A DNA stretch of 64,000 bases from Candidatus Obscuribacter sp. GTDB lineage: Bacteria > Cyanobacteriota > Vampirovibrionia > Obscuribacterales > Obscuribacteraceae. The stretch lies in contig JADKDV010000001.1 in the NCBI GenBank assembly GCA_016718315.1, positions 310,001 to 374,000 of the forward strand, written 5' to 3'. The translations under genes were made by a program, and so were the position numbers. Positions 18,399 through 27,192 of the stretch are shown piece after piece (positions within the stretch are counted from its first letter, which is position 1; the number at the start of each line of letters is the position of its first letter). The notes beneath the pieces were generated by a model. It worked only from the letters and a program-made list of their open reading frames with translations, was not told the origin of the DNA and did no database searches.

Positions 18399-20165
18399 AT
18401 GAAGACCAATGAGTTAGTCCCCGTCACTGTTCAGTTGTCTGAAGATATAAAAGTATCTGTCCAGCAAATATTGGACCAGTGGACAGCAGAAGGCACTGTC
18501 GCAAAAGTCTGGCAAAAGGACGCCTCGGTCTGGACCAGTAAAGATGAGTCTAAGTGGCTAGATTGGCTCAATTTGCCTGCTGAGCAGTTTGCTAAAGCGG
18601 CTGAGTATCAAGCTTTTGCTAAAGAAATCAAAGAAGCTGGCTTTACAACTGTGGCACTGCTTGGTATGGGCGGCTCCAGTCTTGCTCCTGAAGTATTTAG
18701 CGTTACTTATGGTCCCCAAAGCGACTATCCCCAACTGCATGTACTGGACTCCACTGACCCGCAGCAAATCGCAGCGCTGGATGCCAAGTTGGACATCAAA
18801 AAAACTCTCTTTGTGGTCTCCAGTAAGTCTGGCAGCACATTAGAGCCCAATATTTTTATGCGCTACTTTATTGAGCGTGCCAAAACAGTCGTTGGCGAGA
18901 GCTTTGGTAGTCATTTTGTGGCAATCACTGACCCCGGCTCTAAGCTCGAGGGTGAGGCTACCTCCTATAAATTCCGCAAGATTTTTCACGGCTACCCAGC
19001 TGTTGGTGGTCGGTACTCGGTGCTCTCGCCTTTTGGCGTAGTGCCACTGGCTTTACTTGGTGTAGATCTCAAAACATTTTTGACTCACGCTCAAGAAATG
19101 GCCGCAAGCTGCAAAGAAAACGATGCTGCTCAAAACCCTGGTGTCAGACTCGGTGCCATCATGGGGGCTTGCGCTAAAGTTGGTCGCGATAAACTGACTA
19201 TTTTTACAAGCCCATCAATCTATGACTTTGGCGCCTGGCTGGAGCAGCTTGTGGCTGAGTCCACAGGCAAAATCGGCAAAGCCATTATCCCTGTAGATCA
19301 AGAGTCCATAGGCGCCCTCGACAAATATGGCAAAGACAGACTCTTTGTCTATATCAAAGTCGATGGTGATAAAACCAAGCCATCAGATATGGCTTGCGAT
19401 AAAGATGATTGCGCCAAAATAGAAAAGTTTTTGAATGAAGCACAAGCCGCTGGTCATCCTGTGGTGACAATTGCCTTGAGTGATAAATTGCAGATGGCTG
19501 GTGAGTTTTATCGCTTTGAAATGGCTACAGCAGTAGCTGGCTCAGTCATCGGTATCAATCCTTTTGATCAACCAGACGTAGAAGCCAGCAAAGTCGTGAC
19601 CAGAGATCTCACCGCTGCTTTTGAAAAAGAAGGCAAATTGCCCGAAGAAAAAGCATTTTTTGAAGAAGGTCAGGTCCAACTCTATAGCGATAGCAATAAT
19701 GCCGAAGTCATTATGGGTAGTGCCAAAGAAAAGACACTAAAAGGCATGCTCGAAGCTCATCTCGATAGACTGAGCCCAGGCGATTATTTTGCCCTTTTGG
19801 CTTATCTGCATATGGACCACGCCAAAATCGAAGACACTGTCTACCAGTTGCGCATGCAAGTGAGAGACAAAAAGCATGTTGCTACATGTCTTGGCTTTGG
19901 ACCGCGCTTTTTGCACTCCACTGGTCAAGCCTACAAAGGTGGACCAGGCACCGGAGTGTTTTTACAAGTAACTGCTGACGATAGCAAATTGCTTGCCGTA
20001 CCGGATGCAAAATACAGCTTTGGTATTGTCAAAGCGGCTCAAGCTAGAGGTGACTTCCAGGTCCTTATTGACCGCGGTCGTCGTGCTTTGAGATTGCATA
20101 TCACAGGCGATTTTTATAAAGGTCTTGAGCAATTTGCTAAAGCCATGACTGAAGCAATCGGTTAG
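18399..20165 (+). CDS. pgi: Glucose-6-phosphate isomerase (Tal-Pgi type, standalone)
   Basis: A 588-residue sugar isomerase. SIS-fold motifs are GMGGSSLAPEVF (about 86-97), a VVSSKSGSTLEPN phosphate loop, GGRYSVLSPFG, and QESIGALDKYGKDRLFVY. The sequence resembles the isomerase half of transaldolase/PGI fusion proteins rather than classical E. coli Pgi, but no transaldolase domain is attached. It interconverts glucose-6-phosphate and fructose-6-phosphate in glycolysis and gluconeogenesis, in the cytoplasm. The ATG follows CCGGAG with normal spacing. It appears to be a single-gene unit: a palindrome-bearing leader precedes it and a strong terminator follows. Confidence 0.93.
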   Translation: MKTNELVPVTVQLSEDIKVSVQQILDQWTAEGTVAKVWQKDASVWTSKDESKWLDWLNLPAEQFAKAAEYQAFAKEIKEAGFTTVALLGMGGSSLAPEVFSVTYGPQSDYPQLHVLDSTDPQQIAALDAKLDIKKTLFVVSSKSGSTLEPNIFMRYFIERAKTVVGESFGSHFVAITDPGSKLEGEATSYKFRKIFHGYPAVGGRYSVLSPFGVVPLALLGVDLKTFLTHAQEMAASCKENDAAQNPGVRLGAIMGACAKVGRDKLTIFTSPSIYDFGAWLEQLVAESTGKIGKAIIPVDQESIGALDKYGKDRLFVYIKVDGDKTKPSDMACDKDDCAKIEKFLNEAQAAGHPVVTIALSDKLQMAGEFYRFEMATAVAGSVIGINPFDQPDVEASKVVTRDLTAAFEKEGKLPEEKAFFEEGQVQLYSDSNNAEVIMGSAKEKTLKGMLEAHLDRLSPGDYFALLAYLHMDHAKIEDTVYQLRMQVRDKKHVATCLGFGPRFLHSTGQAYKGGPGTGVFLQVTADDSKLLAVPDAKYSFGIVKAAQARGDFQVLIDRGRRALRLHITGDFYKGLEQFAKAMTEAIG

Positions 20166-20185
20166 TTTAAAACTTGGTCTTATGC

Positions 20186-20221
20186 AAAAGAGGTGACGGT
20201 GTAATGCTGTCACCTCTTTTT
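20186..20221 (+). terminator. Rho-independent terminator after pgi
   Basis: AAAAGAGGTGAC at 20186-20197 pairs perfectly over 12 bases with GTCACCTCTTTT at 20209-20220, with an 11-base loop and a run of T at the end. It begins 21 bases after the pgi stop. Confidence 0.9.
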
Positions 20222-20255
20222 AGGGTCTTCTAGGTCATTATCTCAAATCAACAAT

Positions 20256-20540
20256 TTAAATAAATCCAAAAGTGGTCGAAACTGTAATCAAAACAAATGA
20301 CATAAGTTTCCACTGCGGCGTCCATTTGTCAAAGCTGTACCGAGAAAGCAAGCTCCCATCGTTGGGATTTACGATGGTATAGCTCAATCCAATAAATGTT
20401 AGAAATAGTCCCGCAAAAAGAAAACCACAGCCTGCTAGCCTCATGCGTGGTAGGCAATCCGAGAAAACTCCGTCAGACCCTATGTATAAAAACAAACTAC
20501 CCAGCAAAATGCAAAGCAAATTGAACAGTCTCAAGCGCAT
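20256..20540 (-). CDS. Small membrane protein, 94 aa
   Basis: Three likely membrane segments are visible: LLCILLGSLFLYIG (about 8-22), CGFLFAGLFLTFIGLSY (about 37-54) and LMSFVLITVSTTFGF near the C terminus. TGAGG seven bases before the ATG supports translation. It is downstream of the bshA gene on the same strand, separated from it by 139 bases with no obvious features. No family recognised. Confidence 0.65.
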   Translation of the reverse strand: MRLRLFNLLCILLGSLFLYIGSDGVFSDCLPRMRLAGCGFLFAGLFLTFIGLSYTIVNPNDGSLLSRYSFDKWTPQWKLMSFVLITVSTTFGFI

Positions 20541-20679
20541 TGGTTTGCCTCACATCGGTTGGTCCTGCCCTCTCTAAATTCATCTTACCTCGTAGCTCAA
20601 ATTACGTGTTCTCCTCGCATCCTAGTTGCATAGGAATGTTTCGCTTGAACAATATTGATTTAGCAAAATTCTGGCGCAG

Positions 20680-21870
20680 TTAATGCGTTGAAGGCGCGCA
20701 AGGATTGTTGCTGCTTGCTTTTAGTTTGCGGTACAACTGTTCATACTGAGGCACAATGCCAGCGGCAGTAAATCTTGATAGCGCCGCTTGCTTTGCCGCA
20801 AGACCAAGTTTTTGACGCAACGGTACATCTTTTATCAGTCTTTCAACTGCTTGAGCTAACTTGGGCACATCACCAAAAGGTACAAGTAGACCGGTCTCAC
20901 CATCGGTTACTACTTCAGGGATGCCGCCTACTGCCGTTGCCACACTGGGACAGCCAAAAAACATTGACTCCAATATTGATAGACAAAATGATTCTGATTC
21001 TGATGTATAGAGAGCAATGTCCGCGGCCTGCAGATAATCTTCTATCTCTAATACGTTTTGGCGAATAACTAGACTATTTGTCAGTCCCAGGCGCTCTATA
21101 TCGTCCATAAATGGTGCCATACTGCCGCCTGCCAGTACCAGTAGTTTAAAGGAGCTTTTGTCCTCGACTCTGGCAAGTGTCTCCAGCAAGTGGTCAAAAC
21201 GCTTTGCCGGTCTCAAATTAGACGAGTGTATGATCAGGACTTCGTTGCCGACGCCTAGCTCCTGGCGCACCTCGCTACGTGAGCGTGTTGTGATACCAGG
21301 CTCAAAAAAGTTGTGGATTACTTCAATTGGTCCTTTATAACTAAGGACTGCTTCGCTCTCTTGCTTAAGATATGCTGATACAGCAGTGACTGCATCAGAC
21401 TGTGTAAGGGCATGATGTATGGCTGGTCCGTAACCAGGGTCGCGTCCCAGTAGTGTTGTATCAGTGCCATGCAGTGTCGTCACCACCCGCGGTTGCTGCT
21501 CAGGCTGGAGCATACAACGTGCCAGGATAGCGGCTGTAGCATGAGGGACTGCGTAGTGGACGTGCAATATATCAAGACCATGGCAACGGCTCACGTCCGC
21601 CATTTTTACTGATAGTGGCAGAGTGTAGTCAGGATATTTAAATAAGCCGTAGTCGTTGATATTGACCTGATGGAAGTACACGTTTGCTGCATCGAGGTCG
21701 AGTCTAAAGGGCCGCTCATAGGCGATAAAGTGCACCTCATGACCGCGCAGAGCCAGTTGCTTGCCGAGAGTGGTGGCAATGACACCACTGCCACCTATCG
21801 ATGGATAGCAGCTGATACCAATTTTGAGCCTGGCACTATTGGAGTCAGACAAGTTCGGTGTAGGCTTCAT
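20680..21870 (-). CDS. bshA: BshA-like N-acetylglucosaminyl-malate synthase
   Basis: A 396-residue GT4 glycosyltransferase with close resemblance to BshA: GISCYPSIGGSGVIATTLG near the N terminus, HVHYAVPHA, TTLHGTDTTLLG, AVTAVSAYLK, SNLRPAKR and the C-terminal ESFCLSILESMFFGCPSVA. BshA joins UDP-GlcNAc to L-malate, the first step of bacillithiol synthesis. It is the last gene of the operon. Its ATG (with AGAGG upstream) lies 26 bases before the stop of the BshC-like gene, so the two are coupled. The closeness of the N-terminal glycine loop to BshA and the neighbouring BshC-like and PIG-L genes make this more than a generic GT4 call. Confidence 0.88.
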   Translation of the reverse strand: MKPTPNLSDSNSARLKIGISCYPSIGGSGVIATTLGKQLALRGHEVHFIAYERPFRLDLDAANVYFHQVNINDYGLFKYPDYTLPLSVKMADVSRCHGLDILHVHYAVPHATAAILARCMLQPEQQPRVVTTLHGTDTTLLGRDPGYGPAIHHALTQSDAVTAVSAYLKQESEAVLSYKGPIEVIHNFFEPGITTRSRSEVRQELGVGNEVLIIHSSNLRPAKRFDHLLETLARVEDKSSFKLLVLAGGSMAPFMDDIERLGLTNSLVIRQNVLEIEDYLQAADIALYTSESESFCLSILESMFFGCPSVATAVGGIPEVVTDGETGLLVPFGDVPKLAQAVERLIKDVPLRQKLGLAAKQAALSRFTAAGIVPQYEQLYRKLKASSNNPCAPSTH

Positions 21871-22612
21871 CTGCCCTCTCTATGATGTCGCGGGTGACAT
21901 ATTGTATTTCTGGTGCGTCATCTTTGTTGAGATACTGCTGCTCGCCAGCACCAGAGACATAGTGAGTGCACTTTAGCACTGACTGCATCCACTTGAGACG
22001 ACTATCGCGGGTGGGGCTTATCTGCTCTTTTGTAATTGGTACTTTTGGCAAGTCTATATAGACATCTCCGCCCTCATGCAATTTAAATGTATCGCCATAG
22101 CGGGCTCTGACTATCTCTCCCTGGTAGGGCACGTCGACAAAAAACTCATTGACCTCGGTGGCAGCACGGCGCAGCTCATGGTCGCTAGAGCGCACTACTT
22201 TGATGCCTTCAAGTAAGCCCATTTTGCTGTACAGGCTCAGACAAAATTCGGAGACATTGTCTGCCTCGACATTGCCAAATAAATTTATCAGTCCATGATC
22301 TACATAGTTTGGCAATTGTGCTTTAGTTTTAGCTTGCCAGTCGTCCGGGATGCGCTTGAGATAAAGCGGACTAAATTTGCGCTGGATTTTATTTGCAAAA
22401 GTAAAATTGAGCTTGGCTGCCTCATCAGTCTTGCGGTGGCGCAAAATCGTCTGAGTCTCTCTGGGATCATGATCACTATCATGATAAAAAAATACAATCT
22501 CACCGCCAATTTCTTTTTGTAGCTTGCGCGCAGTAAATATTTTTGACACCAAAAAGCGCTTGGGAAAAAATCCACTGGGTTGCTGTCCAAAGCAAATTAC
22601 AGGGGCACTCAT
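21845..22612 (-). CDS. Half-size BshC-like protein
   Basis: A 255-residue protein. The opening ICFGQQPSGFFPKRFLVSKI followed by FFYHDSDHDPRET resembles the nucleotide-binding start of BshC (TG-H/Q-Q-x-G-x-F, then a W/H-D-x-DHD-x-E segment). HYVSGAGEQQYLN near residue 215 resembles BshC's GG-x-GE-x-x-Y segment. BshC adds cysteine in the last step of bacillithiol synthesis and is normally about 530-540 residues; this protein lacks roughly half, including the long coiled-coil region. It may be a compact functional variant or a paralogue with a different substrate. Its ATG overlaps the symporter stop (ATGA), and its stop lies inside bshA. Confidence 0.7.
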   Translation of the reverse strand: MSAPVICFGQQPSGFFPKRFLVSKIFTARKLQKEIGGEIVFFYHDSDHDPRETQTILRHRKTDEAAKLNFTFANKIQRKFSPLYLKRIPDDWQAKTKAQLPNYVDHGLINLFGNVEADNVSEFCLSLYSKMGLLEGIKVVRSSDHELRRAATEVNEFFVDVPYQGEIVRARYGDTFKLHEGGDVYIDLPKVPITKEQISPTRDSRLKWMQSVLKCTHYVSGAGEQQYLNKDDAPEIQYVTRDIIERADEAYTELV

Positions 22613-24342
22613 GAGATTGTTTCCTTGTTGGCAAGTTGATTGGTGTCACCGTTGTCGATTTTGCGGTCAAAATACTTTTGCAGGACAATACTAAAGATTA
22701 CACATATTGTGCAACCGATCAGTGGAAACCACAGATAAGAAACAGTAGCACTAAAAAATAGTGCAAAAATAATTGACTGGGCAGCTAGAGCCGCTATAAA
22801 AACAGCATTACCTTTGACCTGTTTGATAAAAAAGCCAACCACAAAAAGTCCCAGAAGTACTCCGTAAAATACTGAACCAATAATATTGACTGCTTGTATG
22901 AGGTTTTCGGCGAGCTGGGCACAAAGGGCAAAGACTATAGTAACGATACCCCAGGCAGCAGTAATCAGTTTTGTCGCTAAAAGTGTTTGTTCATCAGTAG
23001 CGCCAGCCTTAAAGATTGTCCTGTAAAAGTCAATCGTGGTGCATGTACCCAGAGCATTTAACTCTGCTGCTTTGGATGAGAGTGCTGCTGCAAAAAACGC
23101 CGCCATCAAAAGCCCTATGACACCATGGGGTAATTCGCGCAAGATAAAGGTAATAAACACATAGTCAGCATCATTGGCTTTGACATCATCACTTTTAGCT
23201 GTAACATCGGCAATAGCCTCAGCGCGTATGGCGTCGCTCTTATCCTTTGCTGCCTTTGCAAGTGTTAGTGCTTTTGATTCGGCAACTTGATTATTGGCAT
23301 GTCTGGCCTCGATCCAATCTCCCAGTGCTTTTGTTAATTGACCCCTGGATTGGTTAAAACTACTTTGATAGTCAGTCAGTGTTGTATCAGTCTGATGTGA
23401 TTTTAAATATTTATCCGCTGCCGCATCAAAAAACATGGGTGGAGTTTGAAACTGATAAAAAAGAAAGAGCAAGACCCCTATCGATAGTATGCAAAGCTGC
23501 ATGGGAATTTTGCAAACGGCATTAAACATAAGTCCCAGTCGACTCTCTCTTAAATTGGAGCCTGATAAGTAACGCTGCACTTGTGACTGATCTGTACCAA
23601 AGTATGAGAGCATCAAAAAAGTGCCCCCCAGTATGCCCGACCAAATAGTGTAGCGTTCGCCGGGATCTGTGGAGAAGCTCACCGCATTTAGTTTGTGAAA
23701 AGAACCGGCCAGACTAATCGAGTCATGCAAAGTGAGATTATCTGGCAATCTGCCAATTAGCAGACATGCCGCTGTCAACATCCCGGCAAAAATAATGGCG
23801 AGCTGATATTTTTGGGTCACAGTCACTGCATCGCTGCCACCTTTGACTGTATAAAGCATGACCAGTAGACCTGAGCCGATAATTGTCCAGTGCAGAGGCC
23901 AACCACAAACAGCTGTCAGTACTATGGCTGGTGCATAGATAGTAAGACCAGCACCCAGTCCTCGTTGCAAGAGAAACAGTGCTGCTCCTAAAAGGCGTGT
24001 CTTTAGATCAAAACGCTTTTCAAGAAATTCGTAAGCTGTATAGACATTGAGCTTATGAAAGTCTGGCAAAAAGAAAATGGCGATTATGATCAGTGCCAGT
24101 GGCACACCAAAATAAATTTGGATAAAGCTGAGACCACCGAGATAGCCCTGTCCTGGTGTAGATAAAAAGGTAATAGCGCTGGCTTGAGTGGCCATTACTG
24201 AGAGTCCAATGGCATACCACGGTGTCTGACCGCGCCCTCTAAGGTAAGCCTGTAAGTCGCGGCGGTGGCGTGTGTACCACATGCCATATATTGCGATACC
24301 AAATATGGCGCTCGCCAGGACCACCATATCTAGCCAGTTCAT
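22609..24342 (-). CDS. Sodium:solute symporter (SSS family)
   Basis: A 577-residue transporter with about 13 hydrophobic segments. Family features include WYAIGLSVMATQASAITFLSTPG near the N terminus and LLMAAFFAAALSSKAAELNALGT in the middle. A charged helical insertion of about 80 residues (Ala/Lys/Asp-rich) sits between two membrane segments, just before the ALSS motif. The open frame reaches 24381, but the ATG at 24342 overlaps the stop of the preceding small gene as ATGA, which fixes the start. It would import a small solute with Na+; the operon suggests a bacillithiol precursor, breakdown product or related glycoside, which is inference. Confidence 0.92.
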   Translation of the reverse strand: MNWLDMVVLASAIFGIAIYGMWYTRHRRDLQAYLRGRGQTPWYAIGLSVMATQASAITFLSTPGQGYLGGLSFIQIYFGVPLALIIIAIFFLPDFHKLNVYTAYEFLEKRFDLKTRLLGAALFLLQRGLGAGLTIYAPAIVLTAVCGWPLHWTIIGSGLLVMLYTVKGGSDAVTVTQKYQLAIIFAGMLTAACLLIGRLPDNLTLHDSISLAGSFHKLNAVSFSTDPGERYTIWSGILGGTFLMLSYFGTDQSQVQRYLSGSNLRESRLGLMFNAVCKIPMQLCILSIGVLLFLFYQFQTPPMFFDAAADKYLKSHQTDTTLTDYQSSFNQSRGQLTKALGDWIEARHANNQVAESKALTLAKAAKDKSDAIRAEAIADVTAKSDDVKANDADYVFITFILRELPHGVIGLLMAAFFAAALSSKAAELNALGTCTTIDFYRTIFKAGATDEQTLLATKLITAAWGIVTIVFALCAQLAENLIQAVNIIGSVFYGVLLGLFVVGFFIKQVKGNAVFIAALAAQSIIFALFFSATVSYLWFPLIGCTICVIFSIVLQKYFDRKIDNGDTNQLANKETIS

Positions 24343-24491
24343 GAGCCAAGCCCCGTGAGAGCTGTGAGTAAGGCTAGCCAAAAGACAAAATTGCTAATCA
24401 CAAAGGTGTATAAACCTCGCCAGGTCTTGGGCCAGGGCAGACCTGTCAAATCACTGCCTATTTCTTTTGGTAATGGATCTTTATCTGTCAT
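24339..24491 (-). CDS. Overlooked 50-residue single-pass membrane protein
   Basis: A short frame of 50 codons from ATG at 24491..24489 to TGA at 24341..24339. It begins MTDKDPLPKEIG; a WPKTWRGLYTF motif precedes one hydrophobic helix (VISNFVFWLALLTALTGLG). Both ends form 4-base ATGA overlaps, with the PIG-L gene upstream and the symporter downstream, so translation is very probable. The hydrophilic N terminus would be cytoplasmic under the positive-inside rule. Its position directly before a sodium symporter recalls small accessory subunits of some SSS transporters, but I recognise no named family. Confidence 0.8.
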   Translation of the reverse strand: MTDKDPLPKEIGSDLTGLPWPKTWRGLYTFVISNFVFWLALLTALTGLGS

Positions 24492-27184
24492 TTGCCTGCG
24501 GCTATCAAATTGGCCAGGAGTCTATATGCGCCAGGGACGCCAGCTGGCAGCTCTCTAAAAAATGACAGACCAGTATAGATGTAATGCCCTTTGCCATATT
24601 TTGCCACCAGTAGCCCGCCCTTTAGTTGCTCTTCGCCAGGGTCAGCGCAAGATAACAGTGGCTTAAAATTATCGTCCCACTTCTCACCAAAATAGAGTCC
24701 GCGTTCCTGTACCCAGTGGTCAAAATCAGCACTGGTAATTTTATTTGGTATGTTTAGCAGCGCATTTTGTGGGTCCAAAAAAGTTACTATTGCGTTTTCG
24801 TCTGTGATGCGTCCGTTATAGATAGTCAGTGGATAGGGGGCAATTTTTGTCGTGTGCAGTTTATCTGGTCTTACGTACTGGACAATTACTGTGCCACCAT
24901 CTTTGACATAGTCAAAGAGCAAAGGCATGGCACGGTCAATCTCTTTGCGCACATTAAAGGCGCGCACACCGAGTATCACGGCATCTAAGCCTTTTAACTG
25001 ATTGGCAGTGAGGTTATCGTCAAGGGTAGTGACTTCATATCCCATTTGACTGAGGTTGGATGGTAGGGCTTCGCCAGCGCCTGGGATAAAACCGACACGA
25101 TGACCGCTTACCGCCAGGTCGAGAGCGACAGCTCTCACCACCGCTGGTGCGTGCATCATTTGTGGTGGTATGTGGGCGTAGGATATAACCTCACGCTTGC
25201 TATCAAAAGTGATACCGCCAACTGTAGCTTTGGCTCTTATGTCCACAGTGCCAGGCTTGTCTGGAGCGGTAATTTTAAATTGTATTTTGCTGCTTTGACC
25301 AATTTTATCAATTCTAAATTGTTTAGAGGCAGGGCTAATATGCCAGCCTGCTGGCGCATCTAGTTGCAGTGTGCCTGTGGCATCGGTTCTAGCCGAGGTC
25401 ACTTCTACAGTCACTGTTTTGGTCTTGCCTGGAGCCAGGACTACTGTGTCTAGATCAAAATGCAAACTAACAGGAGCAATAATCTTAAGCGGCTTGCTAC
25501 TGCTACTGATGTTGACAGCGACTGTGGTGGCTTTTGCCATTGGGTTTGTCTGGTGGTTACTAGTGGCACTGGTAAGCTCCACCGGTTGGCAGTCCAGTGC
25601 GACGATCTGGTCACCTATAGCAAAAATATTTTGCACCGGAAACGATGGCGTATTTAAGGCACTACCAATTAGTCTATTGTCACTCGTGGTAAACAGTCCG
25701 GCGCTGCCAGGTTGTCTGAGCCACCAGGGATGCTCTACGTGGGCACTAGCAGGTACCTGAGCTGTGTCAGTCCAGCTCACTTGCTCACCTGTTAGCAGAG
25801 GCAAATTGCGCTTGATTTCTTTATCAATGATTGGATAACGTGTAGACAGTAGCTTTACTTGGATACCATCTGGCAATTTTGTCTTTAATGAGGCACTGCC
25901 CTTTAGTGTCACAGTCTCGCCTGGTACTACTTCTGCTTGATCGATATGAGTCGTGGTAGTCAAACCCAGACACTGTGCCAGTATGTTGTCGAGGGCGGAG
26001 CGCTTTTCGCTTACGACCGCTGCCATATCCTTTGATGGAGGCAATGTAGCTAGTTTGGAGCGCAACTCTAAAAGCTGAGGGACGCTAGCTGTTGCATCGT
26101 CTTGATTAAACTGAGCGATTGTTTTGTCGATTAGTTGTTCGATGCCTAGACCGCCCTCTACGCGCTGCCAGGATGTGTCGATACCATCCATGATGTCTCT
26201 TTTGGCCGGTTCGCCATCCAAAAGTTGAAACGATTCCAGCCTCTCTCCACCGCTTGCACCTGGAAATGTAAACTGATCAAAGCCCTGGGTCTTGTGCATG
26301 GCTCTGCTTTTGGCGGCTATTTCAGTAAACAACTGACCGGATATTGCATCTTTGCCACCGGCATCGATCTTTAAAATATCTCCTTGAGCAACTTTGTCTT
26401 TTTGCCAGATTGATACGTTCCACATAATACGTTTGGGCTGCCAGGGCAAAAGCCCTTCGGCAATTTGTTCAGGAAAGGCACTGGCATCACCCGCCAGTTT
26501 AAAAGCTTCCATGGCAAGCACTGTGGATGCGGTGTGATGTCCATGGGTGCCTCCAGGTGATGGAGAAAAACGTGTGACAATGACGTCCGGTTTAAATAGA
26601 CGGATGACACGCACCACGTCCGATAAAATCTCTTGTTTGTCCCAGACTTTGAGAGTCTCGACATAATTTTTGCTAAAGCCAAAGTCAACAGCACGCGAAA
26701 AATATTGTCTGGCACCGTCGATGTCGCGCGCTGCCATTAGTTCTTCAGTGCGAGCGATGCCGAGCTTTGCGCCCAGGTCCGAGCCCAGCACATTTTGTCC
26801 GCCATCACCTCTGGTAAGTGATAGATAAGCGGTGCGATAGTTGCGACCGCGCGCAAGATAAGCCAGTAACTCTGTGTTTTCGTCATCGGGATGGGCCGCT
26901 ACATAGAGCACGCTGCCCATTTGCTTCAGACTCTTGAGTTCTTGTAGTATCACCTGCGGTGATTGTGTCTTCATCTCGGTACCCTGTGCCGCTCCGCAAA
27001 ACAAAGGTGTCGCGCTGCTTAGAGCCATACTCAAAGCAAGCAGATTTGTTGGAGTACAAATCAAGCTAAGAGCACAGAGAGCCGCGCGACACCATTTTGT
27101 CGCATTCGTTTTTTTGACTTTGACGTTAGTGATTTGCACTTCAGTCCATACTTTGGCGATTGAATAGTATTTATCTCTATCCAA
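24488..27184 (-). CDS. Large exported PIG-L family deacetylase
   Basis: An 898-residue protein. Residues 31-68 form a signal-peptide-like hydrophobic stretch ending GAAQG. The PIG-L deacetylase domain follows (about 85-320), with zinc motif AHPDDE at 97-102 and HGHHTAS at 214-220. A central beta region includes an NEW3-like domain (about 600-690, GWHISPASKQF). The C-terminal 200 residues have a gatase/ThuA-like fold (VILGVRAFN, then YVKDGGTVIVQYV). PIG-L enzymes de-N-acetylate GlcNAc conjugates; BshB1 does this in bacillithiol synthesis but is small and cytoplasmic, unlike this protein. The TTG at 27184 starts 8 bases after the DUF2911 stop; a GTG at 27139 is an alternative. Confidence 0.88.
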   Translation of the reverse strand: MDRDKYYSIAKVWTEVQITNVKVKKTNATKWCRAALCALSLICTPTNLLALSMALSSATPLFCGAAQGTEMKTQSPQVILQELKSLKQMGSVLYVAAHPDDENTELLAYLARGRNYRTAYLSLTRGDGGQNVLGSDLGAKLGIARTEELMAARDIDGARQYFSRAVDFGFSKNYVETLKVWDKQEILSDVVRVIRLFKPDVIVTRFSPSPGGTHGHHTASTVLAMEAFKLAGDASAFPEQIAEGLLPWQPKRIMWNVSIWQKDKVAQGDILKIDAGGKDAISGQLFTEIAAKSRAMHKTQGFDQFTFPGASGGERLESFQLLDGEPAKRDIMDGIDTSWQRVEGGLGIEQLIDKTIAQFNQDDATASVPQLLELRSKLATLPPSKDMAAVVSEKRSALDNILAQCLGLTTTTHIDQAEVVPGETVTLKGSASLKTKLPDGIQVKLLSTRYPIIDKEIKRNLPLLTGEQVSWTDTAQVPASAHVEHPWWLRQPGSAGLFTTSDNRLIGSALNTPSFPVQNIFAIGDQIVALDCQPVELTSATSNHQTNPMAKATTVAVNISSSSKPLKIIAPVSLHFDLDTVVLAPGKTKTVTVEVTSARTDATGTLQLDAPAGWHISPASKQFRIDKIGQSSKIQFKITAPDKPGTVDIRAKATVGGITFDSKREVISYAHIPPQMMHAPAVVRAVALDLAVSGHRVGFIPGAGEALPSNLSQMGYEVTTLDDNLTANQLKGLDAVILGVRAFNVRKEIDRAMPLLFDYVKDGGTVIVQYVRPDKLHTTKIAPYPLTIYNGRITDENAIVTFLDPQNALLNIPNKITSADFDHWVQERGLYFGEKWDDNFKPLLSCADPGEEQLKGGLLVAKYGKGHYIYTGLSFFRELPAGVPGAYRLLANLIAAGK

Positions 27185-27192
27185 TTGCGTAA

